Virus record (IMG/VR): IMGVR_UViG_3300050821_004803
Span: 1-64,000 of that record
Source: a virus
Length of the DNA: 64,000 bases
Direction: 5' to 3' (one strand)
Shown here: positions 23,665-32,925 of the stretch, piece by piece
Position numbering within the stretch: position 1 is the first letter of the stretch
Layout of the letters: each line of letters starts with the position of its first letter
Position numbers and translations under genes: made by a program
Notes under the pieces: model-generated
Told to the model about the DNA's origin: nothing
Database searches by the model: none
What the model saw: the letters and a program-made list of their open reading frames with translations, nothing else

Positions 23665-24013
23665 TCCAAAGGATCGAAAGAAAACCCCTCTTTGGTCTGG
23701 GTTAGTTAAATATTTTCCAGATGCCCTTATTGCGGTATCTCAAGTATCCTACGCTGGAAATGAACAACATAACCCAGGCGAACCTCTTCACTGGGCGCGA
23801 GGGAAATCAATGGATCAAGAAGATACTTTGCTTCGTCATCTATGGGAAAGTGGGACAGTGGATATTGATGGACACAGACACTCAGCAAAAGTTGCTTGGC
23901 GCGCCCTTGCCATGCTCCAACTGGAAATCGAACGAACCAGCGTTCCAGACGCAACCGGAACTAGTGAAGACCTGTCCCAGATGCTACTCCCTTTTGATGG
24001 AAAGTCGCTGTAA
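23648..24013 (+). CDS. dATP/dGTP diphosphohydrolase-like protein (DUF5664 type)
   Basis: A 121-residue protein whose helical pattern (YFPDALIAVSQVSYAGNEQHNPGEPLHWARGKSMDQ...LLRHLWESG...HRHSAKVAWRALAMLQLE) fits the phage dATP/dGTP diphosphohydrolase N-terminal family. Conserved Glu, His and Asp residues would bind metal. Such enzymes alter the purine dNTP pool and can accompany base modification, but no modifying enzyme is visible here. It overlaps the HAD gene by 17 bases. Confidence 0.65.
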   Translation: MPLPTDPKDRKKTPLWSGLVKYFPDALIAVSQVSYAGNEQHNPGEPLHWARGKSMDQEDTLLRHLWESGTVDIDGHRHSAKVAWRALAMLQLEIERTSVPDATGTSEDLSQMLLPFDGKSL

Positions 24014-24072
24014 GCTTATTTGTTATACCTGTAACTTTTATTTGTCGTGCTCAGACTTTTACTAGGAGAAAA

Positions 24073-24417
24073 ATGAAACTCTACACCTTTGCACTATTTG
24101 TCGCATTTGCAACATCTGCCATTGCACAAAATCTTCCCAGCACCCCAATCCCGGAACCTGCTCGTACTCAGATTGAACTAGCCATAACAAAGCTAGACAA
24201 AACTCAACTACAGGCGCAGGTTGTCCAGTCCCAAGCAAAAGCGGCTATGGACCAACTTCAATCGGATTTTGCTACCGAACAAAGGGCACTTAACGATCTG
24301 GTTGCTGCGGAGAAGAAGGCTCTGAAACTCCCCGATAATGCTGTGATGGACCAAAAAACTTTTACTTTTAGCGTTCCAGCAGCATCGAAGGCAGCAACAC
24401 CAGAACTTAAGAAGTAA
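24073..24417 (+). CDS. Exported coiled-coil protein
   Basis: A 114-residue protein with ribosome site AGGAG. Residues 1-18 form a Sec signal peptide with cleavage after AIA. The mature part is a long amphipathic helix (LAITKLDKTQLQAQVVQSQAKAAMDQLQSDF) and a basic tail. It is expected in the periplasm. It could act in lysis or exclusion; no lipobox is present, so it is not an o-spanin of the usual kind. The stop lies in a dispersed repeat. Confidence 0.7.
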   Translation: MKLYTFALFVAFATSAIAQNLPSTPIPEPARTQIELAITKLDKTQLQAQVVQSQAKAAMDQLQSDFATEQRALNDLVAAEKKALKLPDNAVMDQKTFTFSVPAASKAATPELKK

Positions 24418-24433
24418 GAGGGGTTTGGCCTGG
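24417..24433 (+). repeat. Dispersed repeat copy 14
   Basis: AGAGGGGTTTGGCCTGG, forward, canonical. It fills the whole gap between the exported protein and the recombinase and contributes the first base of the GTG start. Confidence 0.95.
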
Positions 24434-25368
24434 TGCGTGGAACTATACACAATCTTCAGGCTCGGTTTGAGAATTACGTTGCACTAACGGCTTCTCAACC
24501 TACCAGTGTTCGATATTCAAAGGCTTTAAATAACTTCTTTGACCATTTCACGGACAAGTTTGATCCGGAGGATTTCTCAAGGAAAGATATTGAAGATTAT
24601 AAGATATATCGACTTCGCGAGAAAGTCTCTTCCAAAACGGTCAACTACGAAGTTCAAGTAGTGAAGTCGTTCTGGAATTGGCTTGTGCGAATGGAGGCGA
24701 GTCCTTACAATCCTTGTACCACCACTAAGCGGCTGAAGGAAGTTGAGCCAGCAAAAAGATCGTTGAGCCTTGAGGATCAAGAGAAAGTGTATGAAGCAGT
24801 ATCTACTTTTGGCTCTCCTTTGGATAATCTACTTGTTGGTCTTGCCCTTTCTACTGGTTTGCGGGCAGAAACTCTTATACGGCTCGAAACCGCGGATGTT
24901 GACTTTGAAACAGCTACTCTCCGAATTCCTGCCGCAAAAATGAAAGCCGGACGGAACCACGAGGTTCCAATCCGGCAGGATGTAATGGAGCTGATTAAAG
25001 AATTACCCGAAGGAAGATTCTTCAATGGTTACTCACGTACTGCACGTAGTTTATCTGACCGCTTTAGTCGTATCCTCCGTCGTAGCGGTATTTTGGGTCA
25101 TCGCGGATTACGCACCGCCAGGAGATCATTTGCTACAACACTTCTTCGAACGGGTACGGACATCGGTCTGGTACAAACGCTCATGGGGCACCGATCCGTT
25201 CTAACGACTTCACGATACTTAACTGTGGCTGATTCTGCTACGACCAAAGCTGCGATTGACCGTTTACCGAAGGGAGCTTCAAATGATTCACATGCTTCTA
25301 ACCCTAACACTGTTGATGGTACCAACACCGAAACCACCGGAACCAACACAGATTCCACTATCAATTAA
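24433..25368 (+). CDS. Tyrosine recombinase (integrase/XerC-like)
   Basis: A 311-residue protein with a GTG start. Residues 5-95 are a SAM-like DNA-binding domain. The catalytic set is complete: R144 (STGLRAET), K171, H223 and R227 (GHRGLR), H253 (MGHRSVLTTSRYL) and Tyr262. The last 30 residues are Thr/Asn-rich and disordered. It suggests a temperate phase or multimer resolution. No att core or excisionase is recognisable in the window. Confidence 0.88.
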   Translation: MRGTIHNLQARFENYVALTASQPTSVRYSKALNNFFDHFTDKFDPEDFSRKDIEDYKIYRLREKVSSKTVNYEVQVVKSFWNWLVRMEASPYNPCTTTKRLKEVEPAKRSLSLEDQEKVYEAVSTFGSPLDNLLVGLALSTGLRAETLIRLETADVDFETATLRIPAAKMKAGRNHEVPIRQDVMELIKELPEGRFFNGYSRTARSLSDRFSRILRRSGILGHRGLRTARRSFATTLLRTGTDIGLVQTLMGHRSVLTTSRYLTVADSATTKAAIDRLPKGASNDSHASNPNTVDGTNTETTGTNTDSTIN

Positions 25369-25507
25369 AACCGTCTGCAAACAACTGGATGGCTTTTACT
25401 CTGAAACCACGGGTATGTGTTATCTACCAATGTCTTTACCTCAACCAACCCCCGCGCCCCTTAGCGAGAGAACCGTATCGCTCGGTGCAGCAATGGGAGG
25501 TGGCTAG
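25283..25507 (+). CDS. Small exported or membrane protein
   Basis: A 74-residue protein starting inside the recombinase gene, with AAGGGAG upstream. Residues 2-13 are hydrophobic (IHMLLTLTLLMV), followed by a Pro-rich stretch and two Cys. Its frame overlaps the end of the recombinase and the start of the next ORF, so it lies in heavily shared DNA. Confidence 0.5.
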   Translation: MIHMLLTLTLLMVPTPKPPEPTQIPLSIKTVCKQLDGFYSETTGMCYLPMSLPQPTPAPLSERTVSLGAAMGGG

Positions 25508-25673
25508 GCGGGTTTGCGCGGAACACCCAAATGCCGCAGTTTGGCTGCCTAGAACTCCCGGTAACTGGGAGCAGTTTGCTTGTCCTGATGTTATGAAAAT
25601 TTACGATCCTGGTATTGACTTGATCGACCAGTACATCAAGATAGATAAGCTTATACAAAAGCCACCAGGCTAA
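25389..25673 (+). CDS. Unknown small protein
   Basis: A 94-residue ORF sharing 119 bases with the preceding gene in another frame. The convincing part is downstream (QQWEVARRVCAEHPNAAVWLPRTPGNWEQFACPDVMKIYDPG), which may start at GTG 25500 right after GGGAGG. The stop lies in a dispersed repeat, giving a C-terminus of KPPG. Confidence 0.5.
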   Translation: MAFTLKPRVCVIYQCLYLNQPPRPLAREPYRSVQQWEVARRVCAEHPNAAVWLPRTPGNWEQFACPDVMKIYDPGIDLIDQYIKIDKLIQKPPG

Positions 25674-25681
25674 ACCCCTCT
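25665..25681 (-). repeat. Dispersed repeat copy 15
   Basis: CCAGGCTAAACCCCTCT, reverse. It contains the stop of the gene ending at 25673 and lies just upstream of the promoter at 25699. Confidence 0.9.
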
Positions 25682-25698
25682 TTTAGGGACTTATATAC

Positions 25699-25727
25699 TT
25701 GACTTCCGTAAGGAACTCAGGTATCTT
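25699..25727 (+). promoter_or_regulatory. Host-type sigma70 promoter
   Basis: TTGACT and TATCTT are separated by exactly 17 bases, the best housekeeping promoter match noticed in the window. Transcription should begin near 25734, where an ATG occurs, so the message could be leaderless or use the ATG at 25791. Confidence 0.7.
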
Positions 25728-25790
25728 TAAGTCATGAGCAAGAGTACAATCCGGCTGTTTTCGCGCAACGGTCGGCACTGGAGGAACAAT

Positions 25791-26012
25791 ATGGGCATAC
25801 GATTCTCAAAGATACGACGCTGGTTCAACTGGCGGTCACCGGACTCAAGCGAGAAGTTAGAGCACGAGAGGCTATTGACATTGGCCCGTGCGAATGTGGC
25901 GCGTGAATATGGCACAGACCATTGCGGTTGCTCCGATGTCATGCCGTGCGTGTGTTCCATGGTTTCCATTGAGTATTCTCGCCTCAAATCGTTCAGGAAG
26001 TCAAGTATATAA
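25791..26012 (+). CDS. Small basic protein under its own promoter
   Basis: A 73-residue protein; the ATG at 25791 has GGAGGAAC upstream, better than the ATG at 25734. The N-terminus is basic (RFSKIRRWFNWR); CGCSDVMPCVC is a metal-binding candidate. It ends 11 bases from the convergent end of the virion module. An isolated, host-promoter-driven gene beside a recombinase may act in lysogeny, but no repressor motif is seen. Confidence 0.6.
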   Translation: MGIRFSKIRRWFNWRSPDSSEKLEHERLLTLARANVAREYGTDHCGCSDVMPCVCSMVSIEYSRLKSFRKSSI

Positions 26013-26022
26013 ATCCCCTCTT

Positions 26023-29000
26023 TTATTTAAGTGTATCACTGTAAGACTGTATCTCGTTTAGTTTATCTTCCTGTTCCTTGCCGCTTAACTCCTTTGAAAT
26101 TCTGGAGACAACGACGGGGAGCAGGGTTTTCTTTTCTTCAGGAGAGGCAACTTTCCAAATATTCCACAGTTGTTCCGGATCGCGAACCTCGTTGACCCAC
26201 GTAAGTAGCTGGGGTTTACTGAGACTGTCATAAAGATGTTTAATTGCGCCGGGTTGAATTTTGCCCGCTTCTACGGCAGCTTGAATTTGGTCTGGAGTAA
26301 CCTGTCCCGAGGCAACTTTGTTTCGCAACTCCACAAACTGCCGTTGTCTATCTAACATTGCAGGAGACTGTCCTCCCGTTGCTTTGGTGTTTAGATAGTA
26401 GGAATAGGCCAAATTTTCTGCTGAAGTTCGGCCCACCCAGCGAGGTGCCGGAAGAATACCTGCAAAAGATTCCCAGTTGGAACTCTGGTTACGTAACTTA
26501 GACTCTTGGAGATTTCCAAATGAAAATGGAACAAACTGATGAGCCATATAAGCTAAGGTACTCGCCGCCTGAGCTGCTGGAGAACTCCCCGGATCGCGTA
26601 TGGTTTTGTGATAATAGTCCTGATTCAGGACTATATCAGCAAGGGTACTTATATCGGGGGCGGCTTTGTGTTCGATTGTATGAAAGGGGTCGTGGTATAG
26701 ATTTACAAAGTCATATACGTAGGTTTTTGGGTATACCCGATTATCCTCTCCCTGAACCGTCTTAGTGCCATCTTTAGGAAAGAAGAAGTCTACACCTTGA
26801 GCCATCTGGCCGGTATGCATGTAGTGGTAGATAGCGTTTACTGTCATCGTGCCCAGCACCATAGCACCTGTGTAGGCGGTACGATTAGAAACATTAAACC
26901 CTTTACCCTTCGACGCATCGCTAACGGATTTCGCCAAGTCAAGCATTCCTCCACCGACTTCGCGAATAGTCCCAATGTTCCAACCAGGGCTACGAACAGC
27001 TAGAGTGGCCAAATCCTGAACAGTTTTATTCATAAACATGTTCTGATAGCTAACCTGTCCAAAACGATTATCTACAGAGTCCCATGCCTTTTGCATCTCT
27101 CGGTTTATAACTTCTGCGGGCTGTCCTTCATATTGCTCGTGTATTTGTTGGGACATTTTGTAGAAAGCCCCAAGCTTCACTCTGGGAACAAAGTAATTCA
27201 TCAAAGGCCATGCCGTTGTCTCAACTCCAGCTCGTAGAAGATCAAGCGAAGCCTTCACCCCTGCTACGGCTCTGGTTGAAGGTGGAAGCAGAGCGTCTCC
27301 AGCTAGCTCGTAGTTTTTACGGAAGCGATCCATTGTCGCAAGATGGAACTTTGGATCTTGAAGGACATTCGCCCGAGCCGCCTCTAAATCGTTCGCAAGC
27401 TGTGCATACTCAAGAGATTTTGTACTTCCCGGATCGCGATACTCCAGCAGACCCTTAGTGCCATTCCAAACATCTTCGGCAGCGGGAATAATAAAGCTTC
27501 CACCCTTGATACCGTCAAGAATGCCTTTGGCAAACATAGGAGCGTCGCCGATTTTTATTCCTTGCAAGCTACGACGAAGACCAACAGCCATCGTAGTAAA
27601 GCCTGAATTAAGAATTGTTTCAACTCCGTGAAAAGCCGAGAGTCCCAACTGAAATTGATTAGCCAAACTATTGGTTGATTTTAAGGCATCAAACAAAGAG
27701 AAATTGGTATACGGAACTTTCCACTTACCACGAAGACCTTGGCTTATAAAATTATTAAACTGTCGTGCGGCAGCGGGCGGTGCCCAGTAGGAACCCCCAC
27801 CGATATTGCTAAACAGTTTATCATCTAACTTCTCCCAACCCGTAGGAGGAGTTTCCTCACCTTGGTAGAAGTGAACTATACCACCGTCAATCATCGCATT
27901 CTTATATTCGTGAGCCATCGAATACCGATTCATTTGTTCGGTAATCATCATTGCAGCGCGAATAGGATTCGTTGTAGTCGGCTGTAGTCCAGCCTTTAAA
28001 GCGTCACTGTAGTATTCATACATCTTCTGCTTTAGAAAGTTAGTGTCGCCTTGGAAGTTACGATTACCAACCCAGCTATCGGAGAAGGACTTCCCCTTTG
28101 CTTGATTCTCCCACAGACCCGGCATGTAGTTGACGAAAAAGTTCTGGAGGTTCCCGCTGGTAGCTGTGACCCTTTCACGAGCGGCATCCATAACGGTACG
28201 GAGTCTCGATGCTACCTCGTTGGGGTCCAATACCGGACCGTTTTTCGCCTCCCACTTTGCGACGTAATCGGAATCTATGGGATGGAAAGCGTCCGACGAC
28301 TGGGCCAACCCTCGGGTCATGTTATCCCAGAAATGGTCCTGGTCGTGGATAGGAAGCTCGTTCATAAACCGCTCCAAATGATCGAAGCCTTGTCTAATAA
28401 TGGCGTTATCCCTATCCATTTTGCCTCCGACCTCACGGAGAGTGCGTCCAGAAAATTCACGCACCTGCGCATCCAGCCCTTTGCCGGTCCAGTTTTTCCA
28501 CATGTCAACAAGAGAGTCATGAAGATTATCAGATCGGCCTACGGCAGCCTTGAGGGAGTTGACACGCTCCAATAACTCATTATGGGCTTCAAGCTGTCGT
28601 TGATAAATGTCGGGATCAGTAGAGAAGGGAACTGTGGCATCAATACGATCTTGGAGGCTGTCAGCCCACAAACCAGCTTTCTTTTTAATCAACTCACTCT
28701 GAGACATCGCTTCCCAACGAGTTAACTGGTTGTGAGCTACGTCCTGATTAATAGCCAAGGCTTGTTCGGGCGTATAAGGACGCTGCGGTTTGCCGTACGC
28801 TAAACCAAGTCCACCACTCTTATCGGGTTTAATTTCCTGAGATCGCACCGCATCAATTCCCTTAGCCAAAGAGAAATCATCTTCAGCATATTTGGATTTA
28901 GCAAATATTTCCAGAGCGTTCTTATAGAACTTCTGACGCTGACCAACCGGCACAGCTTCAGCCACACTCTTCTGGATTAGATCAATCTTCGGACCAACAT

Positions 29001-31617
29001 TTAGATACTTCTGGAGTAGTTCATCCTCCAAACCGGTTGTTCTTATCCCCTCGTACGGGGTCGGCCTCCGGGTGGGAGGCTTGGTTGTGGTCTCCTTGGT
29101 CGCACCGGCTGTCGTAGAGGATTCTTTACCTGCGGAGGTTTTGCCCTCTGCGCCGGTCGTGGCTTCAGTCGATTTCTCACCAAACAACTCCTGCGGCAAT
29201 AGCCGCTTGACACTGGGCGACAGGGCATCTAACTGAGCACGTAACCCAGACGAAACCCCTCCAGCTTTTTCAATTTCACCAATCAAACCTTTGGCGGCTC
29301 CAAGTGTCTTTGCTTGAAAGCTATCAAGGGCTTTTTGTTTTAACGAACGTTCAAATTCTGCAACATCACTTCCGGCTTTGGCGCTGGTGTCAATATCCCC
29401 AACAGACATACCGTGAGGATTGGATTCGGGTGTACCAATCAAATCCGTAAGCTGGGCTTGCGACGGCGAATTCTCCGGTTCACTTCCTCTCTTCATTGCT
29501 TCTAGCTGGGCTAAATCTTCCGATGGTACGTGAGGAGAACTCTTGCTAGTACGCAAGAAAAGATCGCGAGGTTGTTTACCAAGCGCTGCCGTCAGATTCT
29601 TCAAATTGATGGGAGCGATGTCACTACCCAATGCTTTCGGAGCAAAAGGTGCCTCTGGATGCTCAGCAGGAAGATCAACTGGACCTGGATACTTTAAATA
29701 CGGCTCATTCTCCGGTTGTGTAAGACGAAAGGATTTTCCACTTTGGATGACATCATTAAGACGATTTTTGAAAGACTCGGAGATATTAGGATCGTTAATG
29801 AGTTCCAAAGCCCGGACTTGGGATTTATAAAGACTATCTTCTTCCTCCTCCGGAGTGGTTCTTCCACCGTTAGGAAGCCTACCTCCTTCTGTCCGGAGTC
29901 GATCTGCTTGCGCATCAGAGAAGATTTGCAGCTGAGGTTCTGTCCCAAGTGTAGCTCCGCGACGCTGTTCCAAACGGGACATTTGATCCGGCGTGAGGTT
30001 CTTGCCAACGTCTTCGCCACCCAGAATCTTACTAACCTGTGCAGCTACATTTGTCGGGATTGCACCATCTGGATCGCGAGTCTCCCGCATGGCAATATCA
30101 ATGGCGTGGGAAGCCTGCTCCCCAGTACGAAGTTGGGCGGTGCGGATAAGCTGCCCTAACATGGGACGCAACTTATCTTCAAGTTCTGGAGAACCTGTTG
30201 AGAGGGGTTTGGCCTGGGGCTTACCTAAGTTCGCGACCGGACTCTCTTCTAGAGGGGTTTCTGTTGTAGGAAGTTTGACTTCCTCAATTCCTTTGGCGGG
30301 TTCTGCCGGGATAACAACTTTATCGACCAGAATTTGGGCTTTTGCCTTTGCTATAACTGCCCTAGAATCAACAAGTTTTGAGGACGGTTTTTCTGCTGTT
30401 TTAGGCAAAACGTTCTCAGTGGCCGCAGGAGGCGTCGCTGCGACTTCGATGGGGGGTTGGGCCTCCGCTTTAGCCTCGGGAGCAGCAGGGGGCGCTACCG
30501 CCTCAGTGCTGGGCATCTCACCGACGATTTGATTGCTGAGATAGTGGCCTGGGGCAGAAGTTGCCCGACCCCCGGAGATGGTAGATAGTTCCACCGGAAC
30601 TTTACCTTCGGTGGGAGTCTCGCTCACCTTAGTGTCAACTGTGGGATTGCCGTTAGCATCTTCGAAGTTCTGATACTCAAACCCAGCAACCTTCGGGTTT
30701 GTGTTGGCGAGCTTCATTTCTCCGTTACGTATAATAACACGCTTCCCCGGAAGCGGAGTTTGATTCCATTTATGGAGGGCATCTGCCATTGCCGGATCAA
30801 CATGAACAATTTTTGAAACCGAAGGACCGGCAGGAGTCCCAAGAGCCTGGGCCTTCCGTGTCTGTGCATCCGGGATTGTTGAGGCTGAAGGACTTGGAGA
30901 TGTTGGTGAGGATTCTGAAGGGGGAGACAACTTATTCTCTTGAAGAGATTTCGCCTCCCCAGCAGCCCCACCAAGAACCATAGCCCCGCCTTGTGCAAGA
31001 CGTTGACCGTATTCGAGATTAGATTCTTCTGGTTTCTTTGGTGTTACAACATCTACAGCACCAGATGCAGCAAAAGCACCACCCGTTAAAGCACCAACCC
31101 CCTGGGCCACCTTACCAACAGCTCCCGGAAGTGCTCCAGCACCGCCAGTTGCGGCTAAACCCACAGATAGCGGCGTGAGTAGTATCTTTGCAGCATCCGC
31201 TCCAAAACCTTCTAGGCCCTTACGAACTGCGGTTAGGGCGGGATGGTTTGCATCTTCCAACGACGGAGCGGATTCAGAGTCAGCTTTCTGTTGCGCTATT
31301 GTTTCACGAAGATGACCAATGTTGAGTGGTTTATTAGCCCACCCCCATAGACGCGAAAATGCGTCCGGCTGGGGGGTAGCCGGTGTTTGTGTTGGAGGGG
31401 TTACAGCCTGGGGGGGTTTATAAACCCCAAGTTGTTTGTTGCCATACTTAGCATCCCACAAATCCGCCTTAGCGTCGTCGGGAATGCCGAGTTTTCCAAC
31501 CCGTTGTTGGAAGTCGTTTTGGTCTTTCGCTCCGTTGAACGCATCCCACGCATCTGCGCGAGTGCTATCTTCGGTAGGCAGGGACTTTAGATAGCCCTGA
31601 AGATCATTGTCCGGCAT
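26023..31617 (-). CDS. Giant virion/ejection protein (1864 aa)
   Basis: The longest gene here, with AAGGACTC before the ATG. Residues 1-90 are a small helical domain; about 140-215 are Ala/Gly-rich and hydrophobic (possible membrane spans). Pro/Ala/Glu-rich linkers follow to about 900, then a long helical region (e.g. FFVNYMPGLWENQAK). No catalytic motif is evident. Its place at the distal end of the tail genes and the alternation of linkers and helices fit an internal ejection protein or a phage polyvalent protein. Two dispersed repeats fall in Pro-rich linkers. Confidence 0.75.
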   Translation of the reverse strand: MPDNDLQGYLKSLPTEDSTRADAWDAFNGAKDQNDFQQRVGKLGIPDDAKADLWDAKYGNKQLGVYKPPQAVTPPTQTPATPQPDAFSRLWGWANKPLNIGHLRETIAQQKADSESAPSLEDANHPALTAVRKGLEGFGADAAKILLTPLSVGLAATGGAGALPGAVGKVAQGVGALTGGAFAASGAVDVVTPKKPEESNLEYGQRLAQGGAMVLGGAAGEAKSLQENKLSPPSESSPTSPSPSASTIPDAQTRKAQALGTPAGPSVSKIVHVDPAMADALHKWNQTPLPGKRVIIRNGEMKLANTNPKVAGFEYQNFEDANGNPTVDTKVSETPTEGKVPVELSTISGGRATSAPGHYLSNQIVGEMPSTEAVAPPAAPEAKAEAQPPIEVAATPPAATENVLPKTAEKPSSKLVDSRAVIAKAKAQILVDKVVIPAEPAKGIEEVKLPTTETPLEESPVANLGKPQAKPLSTGSPELEDKLRPMLGQLIRTAQLRTGEQASHAIDIAMRETRDPDGAIPTNVAAQVSKILGGEDVGKNLTPDQMSRLEQRRGATLGTEPQLQIFSDAQADRLRTEGGRLPNGGRTTPEEEEDSLYKSQVRALELINDPNISESFKNRLNDVIQSGKSFRLTQPENEPYLKYPGPVDLPAEHPEAPFAPKALGSDIAPINLKNLTAALGKQPRDLFLRTSKSSPHVPSEDLAQLEAMKRGSEPENSPSQAQLTDLIGTPESNPHGMSVGDIDTSAKAGSDVAEFERSLKQKALDSFQAKTLGAAKGLIGEIEKAGGVSSGLRAQLDALSPSVKRLLPQELFGEKSTEATTGAEGKTSAGKESSTTAGATKETTTKPPTRRPTPYEGIRTTGLEDELLQKYLNVGPKIDLIQKSVAEAVPVGQRQKFYKNALEIFAKSKYAEDDFSLAKGIDAVRSQEIKPDKSGGLGLAYGKPQRPYTPEQALAINQDVAHNQLTRWEAMSQSELIKKKAGLWADSLQDRIDATVPFSTDPDIYQRQLEAHNELLERVNSLKAAVGRSDNLHDSLVDMWKNWTGKGLDAQVREFSGRTLREVGGKMDRDNAIIRQGFDHLERFMNELPIHDQDHFWDNMTRGLAQSSDAFHPIDSDYVAKWEAKNGPVLDPNEVASRLRTVMDAARERVTATSGNLQNFFVNYMPGLWENQAKGKSFSDSWVGNRNFQGDTNFLKQKMYEYYSDALKAGLQPTTTNPIRAAMMITEQMNRYSMAHEYKNAMIDGGIVHFYQGEETPPTGWEKLDDKLFSNIGGGSYWAPPAAARQFNNFISQGLRGKWKVPYTNFSLFDALKSTNSLANQFQLGLSAFHGVETILNSGFTTMAVGLRRSLQGIKIGDAPMFAKGILDGIKGGSFIIPAAEDVWNGTKGLLEYRDPGSTKSLEYAQLANDLEAARANVLQDPKFHLATMDRFRKNYELAGDALLPPSTRAVAGVKASLDLLRAGVETTAWPLMNYFVPRVKLGAFYKMSQQIHEQYEGQPAEVINREMQKAWDSVDNRFGQVSYQNMFMNKTVQDLATLAVRSPGWNIGTIREVGGGMLDLAKSVSDASKGKGFNVSNRTAYTGAMVLGTMTVNAIYHYMHTGQMAQGVDFFFPKDGTKTVQGEDNRVYPKTYVYDFVNLYHDPFHTIEHKAAPDISTLADIVLNQDYYHKTIRDPGSSPAAQAASTLAYMAHQFVPFSFGNLQESKLRNQSSNWESFAGILPAPRWVGRTSAENLAYSYYLNTKATGGQSPAMLDRQRQFVELRNKVASGQVTPDQIQAAVEAGKIQPGAIKHLYDSLSKPQLLTWVNEVRDPEQLWNIWKVASPEEKKTLLPVVVSRISKELSGKEQEDKLNEIQSYSDTLK
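30201..30217 (+). repeat. Dispersed repeat copy 16
   Basis: AGAGGGGTTTGGCCTGG, canonical, antisense to the ejection-protein gene, encoding QAKPLS in a Pro-rich linker. A half-site (AGAGGGGTTTC) lies near 30252. Confidence 0.95.
31394..31411 (+). repeat. Dispersed repeat copy 17
   Basis: GGAGGGGTTACAGCCTGG, forward, spacer ACAG, in the N-terminal Pro-rich linker (QAVTPP) of the ejection protein. Confidence 0.75.
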
Positions 31618-31623
31618 GAGTCC

Positions 31624-32925
31624 TTAGTGTCTGAAGGGGTTACTGTTGGTTTGCGGTGTTGACGGTTGGGCTTGTGGAGTTCCGCCCCCGGTAATTGCTT
31701 GTCTTCCTGCCCGAACTGTTTCCAATTTGGTTTGAAGCTCCGATAGATAAGCTTTATGTTTGGCAGAGCCGGGGACCAATAAGTCACCTTTTTCGTTATA
31801 CTGAACGCCGCCTTTTTGTGAGGAGGCTATTTGCTTATTAATTTGGGCTTCCTGTCGGTCGAGTTCCCTGAGTTGATAGGTTTGCTGAGGAGTTAGCTTA
31901 GGGGTCGAACTCCCAGTACCACCCGAACCAATGTGTATAGAAGTTGAGGGAATAGCCTTAACACTGCGAGCACCCGAAGATTTGGCATTAGAAACTCCTG
32001 TTAACCACTGAGTCTCAACATGTTGTCTTTCTTCGGGGGTTATTTGAGAGGCATCGCCATGATGAAGAGTTGTAAGAGCTTCCTCAGCTTTGTTGAAGTA
32101 CGCAGCTTTATTAACGGCTTCGGGATCTTCTCCTAAAGACGGATCAACAGTCCACTTTAACTTACCTGGATTATCCGGATCTTCTTCAGCAACAAGCTGT
32201 TGACCGAGGGCATTCTTTCTAGGAGGAATCGCGCTTAGTCGCTCCGCCCTAGTCTGGGCGTTAGTCCCCGCAACCTTTGCCATAGCTTCGTGGTAATTAC
32301 TAAGGGACTGAGCTGAGGTATGCGCATCAGCATCCTTCTGAAGCTGTGCAACCATTCCGGCCTGTTGGAAGGGGGCCGTTAATTGGTTGTTCTGCTGTTG
32401 CGCAGATGCGGTATCACTTTCCTGTATACCCCTTACCCCTCCTACCAGACTTTGTAGGAAATTCATACCAGGATGACTATATGCCAAGCCCCGAAGACCG
32501 TGCTCCAATAATCCAGAAAGTACGGGATGCTTTACAAACGCTTCAGGATTATGTACGAACAAGTTTGAGTCAGGAGGAGTATCTGTCGGGTGGACTCCGT
32601 ATTGGCCGAGTAATTTCTGTACTTCAGGCGATTCAAAGGTCGCTTGGTCCATCACGCCAGGAGCCACAGACGGCAAACCAGACCCAGGCCCAACCCCTCT
32701 CTGGCCTCCTGGGTTCTCGTTGCGTGGGATATATGGACGATTGCGGTACTCAGGGATATTGGGTTTACTCGCCCCGGGTTTCATTGGTGTGGACGCACCT
32801 GGAGCAGCACCGCCAATCCCCGGATCACCGTAACCATCAGGAGGGGAACCAGCAGCAGCAAATACACCTCCAAGCCCAAGTTGAGCACCAAGCGCGCTAA
32901 TTATTGGATTATCGATAAATCCCAT
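31624..32925 (-). CDS. Putative internal virion protein
   Basis: A 433-residue protein; the ATG at 32925 overlaps the previous stop (TAATG) with GGAGGAG upstream. The N-terminus is hydrophobic and Gly-rich (ISALGAQLGLGGVFAAAG), then Gly/Pro-rich, then Gln/Ala-rich helices. This composition and position (between the tail tube and the giant protein) fit an ejection or pilot protein; there is no specific match. Confidence 0.65.
   Translation of the reverse strand: MGFIDNPIISALGAQLGLGGVFAAAGSPPDGYGDPGIGGAAPGASTPMKPGASKPNIPEYRNRPYIPRNENPGGQRGVGPGSGLPSVAPGVMDQATFESPEVQKLLGQYGVHPTDTPPDSNLFVHNPEAFVKHPVLSGLLEHGLRGLAYSHPGMNFLQSLVGGVRGIQESDTASAQQQNNQLTAPFQQAGMVAQLQKDADAHTSAQSLSNYHEAMAKVAGTNAQTRAERLSAIPPRKNALGQQLVAEEDPDNPGKLKWTVDPSLGEDPEAVNKAAYFNKAEEALTTLHHGDASQITPEERQHVETQWLTGVSNAKSSGARSVKAIPSTSIHIGSGGTGSSTPKLTPQQTYQLRELDRQEAQINKQIASSQKGGVQYNEKGDLLVPGSAKHKAYLSELQTKLETVRAGRQAITGGGTPQAQPSTPQTNSNPFRH
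32684..32700 (-). repeat. Dispersed repeat copy 18
   Basis: CCAGGCCCAACCCCTCT, reverse, in the Gly/Pro-rich N-terminal segment of the gene starting at 32925. Confidence 0.9.

Noticed and set aside
23681-23701. AAACCCCTC followed by TTTGGTCTGG resembled the dispersed repeat
   Set aside because: Only one half-site is intact and the halves are in conflicting orientations.
26000-26030. AAATCCCCTC half-site between convergent genes
   Set aside because: No CCTGG partner within 10 bases.
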